Source: Hyphomicrobiales bacterium
GTDB lineage: Bacteria > Pseudomonadota > Alphaproteobacteria > Rhizobiales > Rhizobiaceae
NCBI GenBank assembly: GCA_900471925.1
Contig: UCGV01000006.1
Coordinates: 62,001 to 126,000 of the forward strand
Reading direction: 5' to 3'
Length of the DNA: 64,000 nucleotides
Below the pieces are notes generated by a model. That model ran no database searches. It saw nothing but the letters and a program-made list of their open reading frames with translations, and was not told where the DNA came from. Made by a program: the position numbers and the translations under genes. Positions 53,655 to 62,546 of this stretch are shown one piece after another (position 1 is the first letter of the stretch; each line of letters opens with the position of its first letter).

Positions 53655-54506
53655 ATGGCCGATCCGAAGACGAACCAGGAGATCAGCCTGGCGACGCTGC
53701 GCGACACCGATCGTGACCGCTACCTCGCCTGCCTTCTGTCTCCTGAAGGCAAGCGCGGCGCACTTGCCGCCCTCTACGCCTTCAATGCCGAGCTTGCCCG
53801 CATCCGCGATCACGTTCACGAGCCGCTGCCCGGTGAAATCCGCATGCAGTACTGGCGTGACCTTCTCGAAGGCAATGCGCACGGTTCTACGGAAGCCAAT
53901 CCTCTGGCCGCAGCCTTGCTTTCGGCGGTCGAGGCTCATCGGCTTCCGCGCCAGACGCTCATCAACATGATCGAGGCCCGTATCTTCGATCTTTATGACG
54001 ACCCGATGGAAAGCCGGACCTCGCTGGAAGGCTATGCCGGCGAAACGGCTTCTGCGCTTATCCAGCTTGCAGGCCTGATTCTTTCGCCCGAGGAGGCGAT
54101 GGGATCTGCGGATGCCGCCGGACATGCTGGCGTGGCGCAGGCGATATCGGGCATGCTGCTGCTGATGCCGCTCCACCAACGTCGTGGCCAGGTCTATGTT
54201 CCGCTTGAGATCTTGTCGGCAACAGGCCTCGACCGGGAATCGTTTCTGGCGGGGGCGGACAAGCCACGCATCGCGGCCGCAATCGAAGCCTTTGCCGGGC
54301 TTGGGCGAGATCATCTTGCAAAGGCGAGGGAGGGCAAGTTGTTGTCGCCGACTATCCTGCCGGCCTTCCTCCCGGTAGCGCTTGCCGAACCGGTGCTGGT
54401 CAAGGCGCAGAAGCGTGGTGCAGCCGTTCTGGAAGCCTCGATGCAGGAGCCGCAATGGCGCCGCCAGATGCGCATGGCCCTTGCTGGAATGCGCAAGAAA
54501 ATCTGA
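53655..54506 (+). CDS. Squalene/phytoene synthase-like protein (NDUFAF6-like)
   Basis: 283 residues from ATG 53655, 2 nt after the previous stop. Isoprenoid synthase head-to-head fold: LAALYAFNAELARIRDHVHEP near residues 35-55, MQYWRDLLEG, YAGETASALIQLAG. The first Asp-rich motif (DxxxD) that binds magnesium is degenerate, RDHVHE, so real squalene or phytoene synthesis is unlikely. NDUFAF6, a complex I assembly factor, has the same fold with lost catalysis. The adjacent Mth938-like gene supports this reading. Confidence 0.8.
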   Translation: MADPKTNQEISLATLRDTDRDRYLACLLSPEGKRGALAALYAFNAELARIRDHVHEPLPGEIRMQYWRDLLEGNAHGSTEANPLAAALLSAVEAHRLPRQTLINMIEARIFDLYDDPMESRTSLEGYAGETASALIQLAGLILSPEEAMGSADAAGHAGVAQAISGMLLLMPLHQRRGQVYVPLEILSATGLDRESFLAGADKPRIAAAIEAFAGLGRDHLAKAREGKLLSPTILPAFLPVALAEPVLVKAQKRGAAVLEASMQEPQWRRQMRMALAGMRKKI

Positions 54507-54575
54507 CGACGGTCAAACTCACGCAAGTCTCGTGCGTTATCTCAGGCATAACGTAATTCTGAACGGAGAAACCGC

Positions 54576-55043
54576 GTGGGCATTATCGTCTGGTGCGTCC
54601 TTTTTGCCATCGTCATCTTCTTCGCCTTCCTGGCGACGCGCATGGCTGCACGGAACACGGAAGATGGCCTGCACGACACGGGCCTTGCGATCATCGAATT
54701 CGGTCGTGCCTTTCCAAATGAAGCCATTCGCCAGCTTCAGGCGACGGTGGACGGTCAGTGCGTCTTTGTGCGCCTGCATGACAACAAGGCGGGCTTCATG
54801 CGCAACATGTCGCGACACTTTTCTTGCCACCTGATCGAGCCGGGCACGGTGCGGGTTCTCGCTTCCGAAACGGGCAGGGGTCTGAGCGTCGATTTCATCA
54901 ACGCGCCCCACCACAGCGGAACCTATGAGTTTACGTCCGCGAAGGAGGCTTCCGAAGTGTCGCTATGGCTGCTCGGCAACTATGTCGCTGAGCCGGATAA
55001 GGAATTGCCTTCATCGAACGCCTCGGCGGCGAACGGACACTGA
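54576..55043 (+). CDS. Hypothetical membrane-anchored protein
   Basis: 155 residues from GTG 54576, with GGAG 6-9 nt upstream. One N-terminal membrane helix (IIVWCVLFAIVIFFAFLA), then a soluble domain with a few conserved-looking blocks (DGQCVFVRLHDNKAGFMRNMSRHF, split at the Asn; GLSVDFINAPHHSGTYEFTS). Three cysteines, one in the helix. No family recognised. May belong to the secDF operon, 69 nt after the previous gene. Confidence 0.7.
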   Translation: MGIIVWCVLFAIVIFFAFLATRMAARNTEDGLHDTGLAIIEFGRAFPNEAIRQLQATVDGQCVFVRLHDNKAGFMRNMSRHFSCHLIEPGTVRVLASETGRGLSVDFINAPHHSGTYEFTSAKEASEVSLWLLGNYVAEPDKELPSSNASAANGH

Positions 55044-55051
55044 AACGATCG

Positions 55052-55076
55052 AGCAAAACCGCATGGCGGTTTTGCT
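55052..55076 (+). terminator. Terminator after 54576-55043
   Basis: AGCAAAACCGC (55052-55062), ATG loop, GCGGTTTTGCT (55066-55076). A second inverted repeat, GCAATTCCGT / ACGGAATTGC, at about 55105-55137 may serve the convergent trmFO. Confidence 0.7.
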
Positions 55077-55142
55077 GAAGTGCCCGAAAATAAAAGAGAT
55101 ATGGCAATTCCGTGATTCGAAGAAAAACGGAATTGCTCTATG

Positions 55143-56576
55143 TCACGCGCTTTCGGCTAGCGTGATATTCTGGCCGAGCCAAGCAGCGCAATCGGCAAGC
55201 GCCCGCTTTGCAATCAACTGCCGCTTCATGATCGTCTTGTCCTTGCCACGGAAGCGCTTGATCCCTTCAGGCTTGACGATCGATCCCGGCTCAAGCTCCG
55301 GAAACAGCCCGAAATTGATGTTCATCGGCTGGAACGAGCGTTTGCCGGGCTCCTCGTCAGTCACGAGATGACCGCCGGTAATGTGGCCGAGCAGCGAACC
55401 GAGCGCCGTCGTTGCAGGGGGAAGAGAAACGGTTTCGCCCTTGCGTTCGGCAGCCGCAAACCGACCGGCCAACAACCCAACGCTTGCGCTCTCCACGTAA
55501 CCTTCGCAGCCAGTGATCTGCCCGGCAAACCGCAGGCCCGGTCGTGATTTCAGCATCAGCGACCGATCGAGCAGCGTCGGCGAGTTGATGTAGGTATTGC
55601 GGTGCAGGCCGCCGAGCCGGGCGAATTCGGCGTTCTCAAGGCCCGGGATCAGGCGGAAGATCTCCGCCTGGGCGCCATATTTCAGCTTCGTCTGGAAGCC
55701 GACCATGTTGTAAAGCGTGCCGAGTGCGTTGTCCTGGCGAAGCTGCACGACCGCATAGGCCTTGACGGTCGGATTATGCGCATTGGTAAGGCCCATCGGC
55801 TTCATCGGCCCATGGCGCAGCGTTTCGCGCCCACGCTCGGCCATAACTTCGATCGGCAGGCAGCCGTCGAAATAGGGGGTGCCTTCCCACTCCTTGAAGC
55901 CGACGGTATCGCCTGCGATCAACGCATCCACGAAGGAATTGTACTGCTCTTCGGTCATCGGGCAGTTGATGTAGTCCTTGCCGGTGCCGCCGGGACCCAC
56001 CTTGTCGTAGCGCGACTGGTACCAGCAGATATCCATGTCGATACTGTCGCGATAGACGATCGGCGCGATCGCGTCGAAGAAGGCCAGCGAATCTTCACCG
56101 GTCTCCGCCTGAATGGCGCTCGCAAGCGATGGTGCCGTCAGCGGTCCGGTGGCGATGATTGCCTGATCCCACTCCTTCGGCGGCAGGCCGGAAATCTCCT
56201 CCCGTACGACCGTGATCAGCGGGTGATTGTGAATTGCTTTGGTCACAGCGTCGGAAAAGCCGTCGCGGTCGACGGCCAGTGCGCCGCCGGCAGGAACCTG
56301 ATGTCTGTCAGCCGAAGACATGATCAACGAGCCCGCCATGCGCATTTCCGCATGAATGACACCGACGGCATTGCTGGTCGCATCATCCGAACGGAAGGAA
56401 TTGGAGCAGACGAGTTCGGCAAGGCCGTCGGTCTTGTGGGCATCGGTACCACGCACACCACGCATTTCATGCAGGATCACGGGTACGCCGGCACTGGCGA
56501 TCTGCCATGCGGCTTCGGAGCCGGCAAGGCCGCCGCCGATGACGTGGATAGGGGAATAGGAGGAGTTCTGGGTCAT
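55143..56576 (-). CDS. trmFO: tRNA (uracil-5-)-methyltransferase TrmFO
   Basis: 477 residues. Folate- and FAD-dependent enzyme making ribothymidine at position 54 of tRNA. FAD site [15 protein letters not shown] near the N terminus; the two redox/catalytic cysteines of the family are in [10 protein letters not shown] and [19 protein letters not shown] and the GIDA-like GLLAGRFAA block are present. Full length. Free-standing between convergent and same-strand neighbours. Confidence 0.96.
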   Translation of the reverse strand: MTQNSSYSPIHVIGGGLAGSEAAWQIASAGVPVILHEMRGVRGTDAHKTDGLAELVCSNSFRSDDATSNAVGVIHAEMRMAGSLIMSSADRHQVPAGGALAVDRDGFSDAVTKAIHNHPLITVVREEISGLPPKEWDQAIIATGPLTAPSLASAIQAETGEDSLAFFDAIAPIVYRDSIDMDICWYQSRYDKVGPGGTGKDYINCPMTEEQYNSFVDALIAGDTVGFKEWEGTPYFDGCLPIEVMAERGRETLRHGPMKPMGLTNAHNPTVKAYAVVQLRQDNALGTLYNMVGFQTKLKYGAQAEIFRLIPGLENAEFARLGGLHRNTYINSPTLLDRSLMLKSRPGLRFAGQITGCEGYVESASVGLLAGRFAAAERKGETVSLPPATTALGSLLGHITGGHLVTDEEPGKRSFQPMNINFGLFPELEPGSIVKPEGIKRFRGKDKTIMKRQLIAKRALADCAAWLGQNITLAESA

Positions 56577-56684
56577 CGGCGGCTGATATCACGCCGGCAC
56601 AAACGATCCAACAGCAGAATCGAAGACGGCGCCTTCCGGCGCCGCAATGTGATCGATCCTGTTTAACGGCCGCAAGCGATCATC

Positions 56685-56924
56685 TCATCTCCAGAAGCGG
56701 CTCGGCGCTACGGACTGGCGGCCGAGCAGATAGCCGACGCTGAACGCCAGCACGCCGATGCCGACAATGACGGAACTTGCCGTATGGGGATGATCGACTG
56801 CTCCCGTTGCGACGGCCTGCACTTCACGCTTGACCGCAGAGGCGGTATTCGCAGCCGCTTTGCGAATGCCTTCGGGTTTGTCTGCAGGCTTGCCGGTGAA
56901 ACCTGCGTTGAGTTGGTTTGCCAT
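56685..56924 (-). CDS. Small membrane protein, DUF883-like
   Basis: 79 residues from ATG 56924; an AAGGAGA ribosome site lies upstream. An Ala/Lys-rich amphipathic N-terminal half, then one helix SSVIVGIGVLAFSVGYLLGRQSV with the GYLLGR ending typical of DUF883/ElaB-type ribosome-associated or envelope-stress proteins. Assignment is by resemblance only. A GC hairpin (GGCGCC-TTCC-GGCGCC, about 56631-56647) follows. Confidence 0.6.
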   Translation of the reverse strand: MANQLNAGFTGKPADKPEGIRKAAANTASAVKREVQAVATGAVDHPHTASSVIVGIGVLAFSVGYLLGRQSVAPSRFWR

Positions 56925-56996
56925 TGAATGGTCTCCTTTCGTTAAGGAGAACTGCTGGAAAGCCCCTAGGGTTCCGACAAAGGCCAAGGCAAGACC

Positions 56997-57027
56997 CAAA
57001 AACGAAAACGGCGCCTGATGGCGCCGT
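56997..57027 (-). terminator. Terminator of the first DUF1127 gene
   Basis: ACGGCGCC (57008-57015), TGAT, GGCGCCGT (57020-57027); on the minus strand the tail reads TTTTCGTTTTT. Confidence 0.9.
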
Positions 57028-57052
57028 CTTGGGAACTAGTCTGCTCGCTGTC

Positions 57053-57196
57053 TTAGCGGAACGAGCGGGATGCGATGTTGCGAATGTCGTACCGGCTGAC
57101 GCCGATATCGGCGAGCGTCTGGTTGGACAGGTTGCCCAGTTCGTTGAGCGTACGGCGGTAGCTAATCCAGCTCTTTGCAATGCGGATCGGGTTCAT
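57053..57196 (-). CDS. DUF1127 protein, 47 residues
   Basis: Too short for most callers. Reads MNPIRIAKSWISYRRTLNEL then GNLSNQTLADIGVSRYDIRN and IASRSFR. The YRRTLNEL and L-DIGVSRYDIR pattern is the DUF1127 signature. Strong GAGGAAGAG ribosome site and own terminator. Arg-rich DUF1127 proteins in rhizobia, Agrobacterium and Brucella affect carbon and phosphate handling and RNA turnover. Second copy at 57490-57636. Confidence 0.92.
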   Translation of the reverse strand: MNPIRIAKSWISYRRTLNELGNLSNQTLADIGVSRYDIRNIASRSFR

Positions 57197-57416
57197 GATC
57201 TCTTCCTCGGATGTCTTGTGCAGGCAGCGGGATCGCCGTCTCTGCGGTTGACATCTATATAGTCGCGATCCCTCTTATTGTGCAGTGCAAATAAGAGGCG
57301 CCTGCTATGCAAATGTGCAGTCTGATGCCCGCTAATTATGCAGAGCGCGATTTTTGAGCGGGCTAAGAATTAATGTTTTCGCAACCTTTACGGCAGCGGA
57401 AGCTGAGCGCAAAAAG

Positions 57417-57448
57417 AAAACGCCCGCTGCGGAGGCAGCAGGCGTTTT
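57417..57448 (-). terminator. Terminator of the second DUF1127 gene
   Basis: AAAACGCCCGCTGC (57417-57430) / GCAGCAGGCGTTTT (57435-57448) with one G-U pair; tail TTTTC TTTTT on the minus strand. Confidence 0.9.
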
Positions 57449-57489
57449 GGGAAGGCAATCTGCTTGGGAGGAGCAGCGATTACCTGTAC

Positions 57490-57636
57490 TTAGCGGGCGG
57501 CAGCTTCGCGAGCAACGCGATGGATGTCCGAACGGTCGATGCCGAGGTCATGCAATTCGCGGTTGGTCATGCGGCCGAGTTCAGTAACAGTCTGACGATA
57601 CTTGCGCCAGTTGTTGAAAGAGCGAGAGAAGTTCAT
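57490..57636 (-). CDS. DUF1127 protein, 48 residues
   Basis: Reads MNFSRSFNNWRKYRQTVTEL then GRMTNRELHDLGIDRSDIHR and VAREAAAR. The YRQTVTEL and LHDLGIDRSDI pattern marks DUF1127. AGGAAAGGGG precedes the ATG. It shares the layout of the copy at 57053-57196 (own start region and terminator), so they are a duplicated pair with separate transcription. Confidence 0.93.
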   Translation of the reverse strand: MNFSRSFNNWRKYRQTVTELGRMTNRELHDLGIDRSDIHRVAREAAAR

Positions 57637-58059
57637 GTTAGTCCCCTTTCCTAGGGCTTGAGCCTGCCAGCAGCCATTCCTCGGCGCTGACCTCTATTTG
57701 ATGACCAGAATATATGTTGCGCCGCGAAGAACTAACAGAGCCAAGTTTTCAAGACACCTATGCGCGAATCGCAAGGCTCGGCCAGCTATCTACACGCTTT
57801 GGCCATTTTCTGGTCAACGAATAGGCAGAATGATTTTTCCGCGAGCACCAAGCTTTCGTGCATGGATATTCGCCTATAATCGACGCGAGCGAATTGTCTT
57901 TTTCCTGATGCGCTCTGCCGAGACGGCTTTCCATGATGGATGATCCGACTGCGCCAGAGGGAACGGCGCGCTCGTCGTGGCGCCACCTTAATGATTGCTT
58001 CACCATAATCCGCCCGAGAGGCCGAAAAGGCAGCATGCTAATCGTTTAATCAGTCATTA
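57637..58059 (-). other. Region without a supported gene between DUF1127 and the small RNA
   Basis: About 420 nt. Open frames on both strands (up to 92 codons) lack ribosome sites and look random. The part next to 57640 should hold the promoter of the second DUF1127 gene. Confidence 0.45.
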
Positions 58060-58170
58060 AGCAAAACGCCCACCGGGGGAGGATCCGGTGGGCGTCATGA
58101 TGGTGACTGGCAACTGGGAGGAGGAGTGTTGCCAGTCTATCGCAGCGCGCTGGGAGGAGGAGTGCGCGTC
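58060..58170 (-). ncRNA. Predicted trans-acting small RNA with three anti-SD hairpin loops (cuckoo/CcsR-like)
   Basis: Minus strand, 5' to 3'. Hairpin 1: stem CGCGC/GCGCG (58168-58164, 58150-58146). Hairpin 2: stem ACTGGCAAC/GTTGCCAGT (58136-58128, 58114-58106). Both have the identical 13-nt loop ACTCCTCCTCCCA. Hairpin 3: 11-bp stem ACGCCCACCGG/CCGGTGGGCGT (58095-58085, 58076-58066), loop ATCCTCCC, then TTTTG: a terminator. Every loop presents CCUCC-type anti-Shine-Dalgarno sequence. This is the layout of the alphaproteobacterial cuckoo RNAs, including Rhodobacter CcsR1-4, which also lie beside a DUF1127 gene. The 5' end is not fixed; a weak TTGCAC-N18-CATACT on this strand near 58290-58255 could be its promoter. 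Confidence 0.75.
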
Positions 58171-58488
58171 TACGAATCTCGTCACGGACATATCGTCCGC
58201 AGGCATCCGGAAAACCGGGCCGGGGCGCCATCCCCGTGCTTCGACAATCAGGTAAATAGTATGACTTTTGATTGTTTTGCAGTGCAATATATTCATGAGG
58301 GCTATGCGGTTCATGCATGCCTTTCGTGCGATTGTTCTATATTAGTGAGGTGCGGTTAGTACTTCGTTAACAACTGACCCAATTTAGACCAGTGAGGAAT
58401 TTGCATATTTGCGATACCGGCGTTTCCGCGCGCCGATCCTGCGCTATAAAGATCAATCCGAAGATGGCGGATCTATGCGGGGTAGGGC

Positions 58489-59592
58489 ATGTATCGCGGC
58501 AGGTTGGAGCGAGATCTTTCGCTCTGGGTGGAGAAGGGGCTTCTGCAGGGGGAGACGGCGGAAACGCTGCTTGCAGAATATGATGCGCGCCCGGCAAGTT
58601 TCAGTCTCGGCCGTGTGTTGATGGGGCTTGCGGCCGTGCTGCTCGGGGCAGCCCTGTTGCTGCTCGTCGCCACGAACTGGGAATATATCCCGCGCCTCGT
58701 CCGCGTTGGTCTGATGCTGGCGCTCATCTGGGCGGTTCACATTGGCGCCGCACTTCTTCTTATGCGCGGAGCGGCGGCAACGGCAGGCGGCTTGCTCGTC
58801 GTCGGGGCGCTGAGTTTCGGCGGCGCCATTTCCCTCGTCGGACAGATGTATCATTTGTCGGGTGACGAGCAGACCGTCATGTATCTCTGGTTTGCCGTCG
58901 CGACTGTTTCGGCAATTGCGTTCCGTTCGGCAGCCGTGACGACTGTCGCAGGCTTCCTCTCCTGGGCTTCCTTTGCCCTCTATCTCCAGGATTTCGATAC
59001 GCGCTGGTACGGCTTCGGCCCCTATGCGCCGCTGGTCATGGCGGCTGTAATCGTCGGACTGGTGCGTTTTACGGATGCTGGCCGGGCCAGGCATCTCGCC
59101 TATCTGCTGGTGATCGGCTGGCTTGCCTGGCTCTATGCGGTGACGGACGATATATCGGTGGCGATCGCTTTTGCCGTCCTCGGAATGGCCGCCTTTGTAA
59201 TGACCGCTTTGCCCTTACGGCCCATTTCTGGGCTTGTAAGATCAGCAGGGGCTGCCCCCGCTTTCTACAGCTTTCTGGTCACTGTCACAGGATTGTTGCT
59301 GCTGCATATAGAAATGGACGAAGGCGGGCGCATGATCCTGATTGGTCTGCTGACGTTGGCTGCCGCGATCGTCGCGATCGTTCTGCATGGTCGGGACAAT
59401 GGTGCCGTCCGCTACCTGGCCTACGGCACGTTTGCTGCCGAAATGCTCTATCTGGCTTCGGTAACGGTCGGTACGATGTTGGGGACATCGACCCTTTTTC
59501 TGTTTGCCGGACTGGTGGTTGCGGCCGTTGCCTGGATCGTCATCCGCCTTGAAAGACGGTTCGCGGCAGGCCGCGTGGAGGAGCATGCATGA
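58489..59592 (+). CDS. DUF2157 membrane protein
   Basis: 367 residues from ATG 58489. Cytoplasmic N-terminal helix pair (RLERDLSLWVEKGLLQGETA, the DUF2157 start), then about ten membrane helices. No catalytic motif. The stop overlaps the next ATG (ATGA), and DUF2157 genes are regularly followed by a GDYXXLXY gene, as here; the two probably form one membrane complex of unknown function. Confidence 0.88.
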   Translation: MYRGRLERDLSLWVEKGLLQGETAETLLAEYDARPASFSLGRVLMGLAAVLLGAALLLLVATNWEYIPRLVRVGLMLALIWAVHIGAALLLMRGAAATAGGLLVVGALSFGGAISLVGQMYHLSGDEQTVMYLWFAVATVSAIAFRSAAVTTVAGFLSWASFALYLQDFDTRWYGFGPYAPLVMAAVIVGLVRFTDAGRARHLAYLLVIGWLAWLYAVTDDISVAIAFAVLGMAAFVMTALPLRPISGLVRSAGAAPAFYSFLVTVTGLLLLHIEMDEGGRMILIGLLTLAAAIVAIVLHGRDNGAVRYLAYGTFAAEMLYLASVTVGTMLGTSTLFLFAGLVVAAVAWIVIRLERRFAAGRVEEHA

Positions 59593-60194
59593 GCTTTGCT
59601 TTCGCAAAATCAGGGCCTGGTCGTTCCTATTCCGGCCGCTTCTATATCATCGCGGCGATCATTGTCGCCGGTCTGCAGACGCTGATCCTCGGTTACATTG
59701 TTCAGAGCCGGGCCTCGATTCTCGAGCACGGCGCGCAAGTGCTGCTCAAGACGGCCCCGATCGATCCGCGCGATTTCCTGCGCGGAGACTACGTCGTGCT
59801 GAACTACGACATATCCACCATCCCGGTTTCGACGCTGACGGGCGGCATTCCCGCTCAAGCCGGCGAGCAGACGCTCTGGGTGCGTCTCAAGCGCCAGTCG
59901 GATGGCTTCTGGGGCATTGCCGAATCGTCGTTCCGGCAGTTGCCGGCCGCATCGGACGCGGTCGTGCTGAAGAGCCTGCCTTTTTACAGCTACGGTCCCG
60001 ACAATGGCGGAACCTTCCGGGTCGAGTACGGCATCGAACGCTACTATGTGCCGGAAGGCGAGGGAAAGCCGATCGACGAGGCCCGCAATGACGGCATCGT
60101 CTCGATCGCGGCAAGCGTTTCATCCTCGGGAACAGCGCAAATCCGCAGCCTCGTGATTGATGGCAAGCCTGTCTATGAAGAGCCTCTCTACTGA
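59589..60194 (+). CDS. GDYXXLXY domain protein
   Basis: 201 residues. One N-terminal membrane helix (IIAAIIVAGLQTLILGYIV), then the periplasmic domain with the naming motif GDYVVLNY (about residues 66-73) preceded by APIDPRDFLR. Function unknown. Coupled with the DUF2157 gene. Confidence 0.9.
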   Translation: MSFAFAKSGPGRSYSGRFYIIAAIIVAGLQTLILGYIVQSRASILEHGAQVLLKTAPIDPRDFLRGDYVVLNYDISTIPVSTLTGGIPAQAGEQTLWVRLKRQSDGFWGIAESSFRQLPAASDAVVLKSLPFYSYGPDNGGTFRVEYGIERYYVPEGEGKPIDEARNDGIVSIAASVSSSGTAQIRSLVIDGKPVYEEPLY

Positions 60195-60347
60195 GGGGCG
60201 AGGCGGCAGACCGAAAGGGCGCGGTTTGGGCCGCAAATCCCTGTCATTTGCCGTTCATTTTTCCTTTGCCTGTTCTAAATCGGGTGATATAGAGACGCCG
60301 CGCTCCGAAGGCCTCATGCGCAGGCATATGCATGCGGTTTTGCGAAC

Positions 60348-60432
<85 letters not shown>

Positions 60433-60621
60433 GACTGCCTTGCAGGGCGGGAGGACTGGGAACATCATTGTCTCGGATACCCGAAAAGCGAGTGCTGTTC
60501 CGCTTCGGGCGGAACGAACATGAATTGAGAAAAAGCCACGCGCGGCAGTTGGCCGGCGTCGTGCTCACCGAAAACGAACGGCGTCTGGGCACGGCCGCCA
60601 CGGAAATGAAGGTAGGAAGAC

Positions 60622-62115
60622 ATGCAGGTTATCGAAACGCTCGCTGAAGGGCTGAAGCGCGAAATCAAGGTCGTTATCCCGGCCAAGGACATGGAAAACA
60701 AGATGAACGAACGCCTTGCCGACGTAAAGGACAAGGTTCGCATCAATGGTTTCCGTCCGGGCAAGGTTCCGGCCGCTCACCTCAAGAAGATCTACGGCAA
60801 GTCCGTCATGGCCGACCTCGTCAACGAGATCGTTCGCGACCAGCCGACCCAGATCCTGTCCAGCCGCGGCGAAAAGTCGGCTACCCAGCCGGAAATCGCC
60901 ATGACGGAAGACAAGGACGAGGCAGAAAAGATCCTCGCTGCCGAGCAGGATTTCGAATTCACCCTGTCCTACGAAATTCTCCCGCCGATCGAACTGAAGT
61001 CCAACAAGGGCATCAAGGTCACGCGTGAAGTCGTCGATATCTCCGACGAGGAAGTCAACGAGCAGGTTCTCAAGGTCGCTGAAAGCGCCCGCGATTACGC
61101 TGAAAAGAAGGGCAAGGCCGCCGATGGCGACCGCGTCAAGATGGACTACGTCGGCAAGGTCGACGGCGTTGCCTTCGACGGCGGCACCGATCAGGATGCC
61201 GAACTGGTTCTCGGTTCCGGCCGCTTCATCCCGGGCTTCGAAGAACAGCTCGTCGGTCTCAAGGCTGGCGACGAGAAGACCATCACCGTGACGTTCCCGG
61301 CTGACTATCCGGCCAAGAACCTTGCTGGTGCTGAAGCCACCTTCGACGTTACCGTCAAGGAAGTTGCCGCTCCGGCCGAGGTCGAAATCAACGACGAACT
61401 TGCCAAGAAGCTCGGCCTCGAATCCGCCGACCGCCTCAAGGAAATCGTCCGCGGCCAGATCGAGTCCCAGTACGGCTCGCTGACGCGCCAGAAGCTGAAG
61501 CGCCAGATCCTCGACCAGCTCGACGAACTCTACAAGTTCGAAACCCCGTCCAAGCTCGTCGAAGCCGAATATAACGGCATCTGGAGCCAGGTCAGCAACG
61601 ACCTCGCCCAGTCCGGAAAGACCTTCGAAGACGAAGACACGACCGAAGAGCAGGCTCGCGAAGAATACCAGAAGCTCGCTGAGCGCCGCGTCCGCCTCGG
61701 CCTCGTTCTCTCCGAAATCGGCGAAAAGGCCGGCGTCGAAGTTTCCGAAGACGAAATGCAGCGCGCGATCTATGAGCAGCTGCGCCAGTATCCGGGCCAG
61801 GAAAAGCAGATCCTTGACTTCTTCCGCAGCCAGCCGGGTGCCGCCGCTTCGATCCGCGCTCCGATCTTCGAAGAAAAGGTCATCGACCATCTGCTGACCG
61901 AAATCGACGTCACGGACAAGAAGGTCACGAAGGAAGAGCTGCTCGCCGAAGAAGAAGGCGAAGGCTCTGAGAAGGCTGACGCCAAGAAGGCTGCTCCTAA
62001 GAAGAAGGCTGCCGCCAAGGCCGAAGCTTCCGAAGAAGCTGCTGAAGGCGAAGAAGCCGCTCCGAAGAAGAAGGCCGCTCCGAAGAAGAAGGCTTCCGAG
62101 GACAGCGCCGAGTAA
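60622..62115 (+). CDS. tig: Trigger factor
   Basis: 497 residues. N-terminal ribosome-binding domain with the signature [17 protein letters not shown] (about 44-60), a central FKBP-type peptidyl-prolyl isomerase domain ([19 protein letters not shown], about 170-188) and a C-terminal chaperone domain. The last 45 residues are a Lys/Ala/Glu-rich repeat tail ([15 protein letters not shown]), longer than in E. coli and usual in Rhizobiales. Folds nascent chains at the ribosome exit. GGTAGGAAG precedes the ATG. Confidence 0.96.
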   Translation: MQVIETLAEGLKREIKVVIPAKDMENKMNERLADVKDKVRINGFRPGKVPAAHLKKIYGKSVMADLVNEIVRDQPTQILSSRGEKSATQPEIAMTEDKDEAEKILAAEQDFEFTLSYEILPPIELKSNKGIKVTREVVDISDEEVNEQVLKVAESARDYAEKKGKAADGDRVKMDYVGKVDGVAFDGGTDQDAELVLGSGRFIPGFEEQLVGLKAGDEKTITVTFPADYPAKNLAGAEATFDVTVKEVAAPAEVEINDELAKKLGLESADRLKEIVRGQIESQYGSLTRQKLKRQILDQLDELYKFETPSKLVEAEYNGIWSQVSNDLAQSGKTFEDEDTTEEQAREEYQKLAERRVRLGLVLSEIGEKAGVEVSEDEMQRAIYEQLRQYPGQEKQILDFFRSQPGAAASIRAPIFEEKVIDHLLTEIDVTDKKVTKEELLAEEEGEGSEKADAKKAAPKKKAAAKAEASEEAAEGEEAAPKKKAAPKKKASEDSAE

Positions 62116-62140
62116 TCGGTTCTTTCGACTGAAATCAAAA

Positions 62141-62172
62141 AGCCCTGCCGCTTGCGGCAGGGCTTTTTTTTG
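62141..62172 (+). terminator. Terminator of tig
   Basis: AGCCCTGCCGC / GCGGCAGGGCT stem with a TT(G) loop (62141-62164) followed by a run of T. Confidence 0.93.
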
Positions 62173-62546
62173 TTGCGGTTTTGAAATCGGGCAGGCTCCG
62201 TGACGGCCCATGACCTTACCAAGGTGTAGGCGACCCGGCTCAAGTTATTTGCTTGCCGGAACGACGAGATAGGGGACGAGCAATCGCCCGCCTTTGCTTT
62301 GACGACTGGATGATATAGAGGCTGGGGCAGGACGCGACCGCCATTAACTTTAGAATGGGGTCGGGCGGCAGATTGACGTCACGTCGCTGCCACGAGATCA
62401 CGTGGCCGTTCTCTATTGCCTATCCATCTATCGGGGCAGGCTGCTAGCGTTTGTCACTGAACATCAGCAAACCGCGCCCGGAACGACACTCGTTCCGGCT
62501 CACCCCCGACTGGGCAATAGGATGGCGTACGGCTTAAGCGCAGCCC
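62173..62546 (+). other. Intergenic region without a supported gene
   Basis: About 375 nt between tig and the radical-SAM gene. Short open frames lack ribosome sites. No tRNA, repeat or clear promoter was recognised. Confidence 0.45.

Noticed and set aside
58046..58318. 85-90-codon frames on - overlapping the small RNA
   Set aside because: The stretch is explained by paired hairpins and a terminator; the frames run through all three stems and have no ribosome site.
60565..62211. 548-codon open frame on - across tig
   Set aside because: Phe/Leu/Asp-rich shadow of the repetitive trigger factor sequence, overlapping its terminator.
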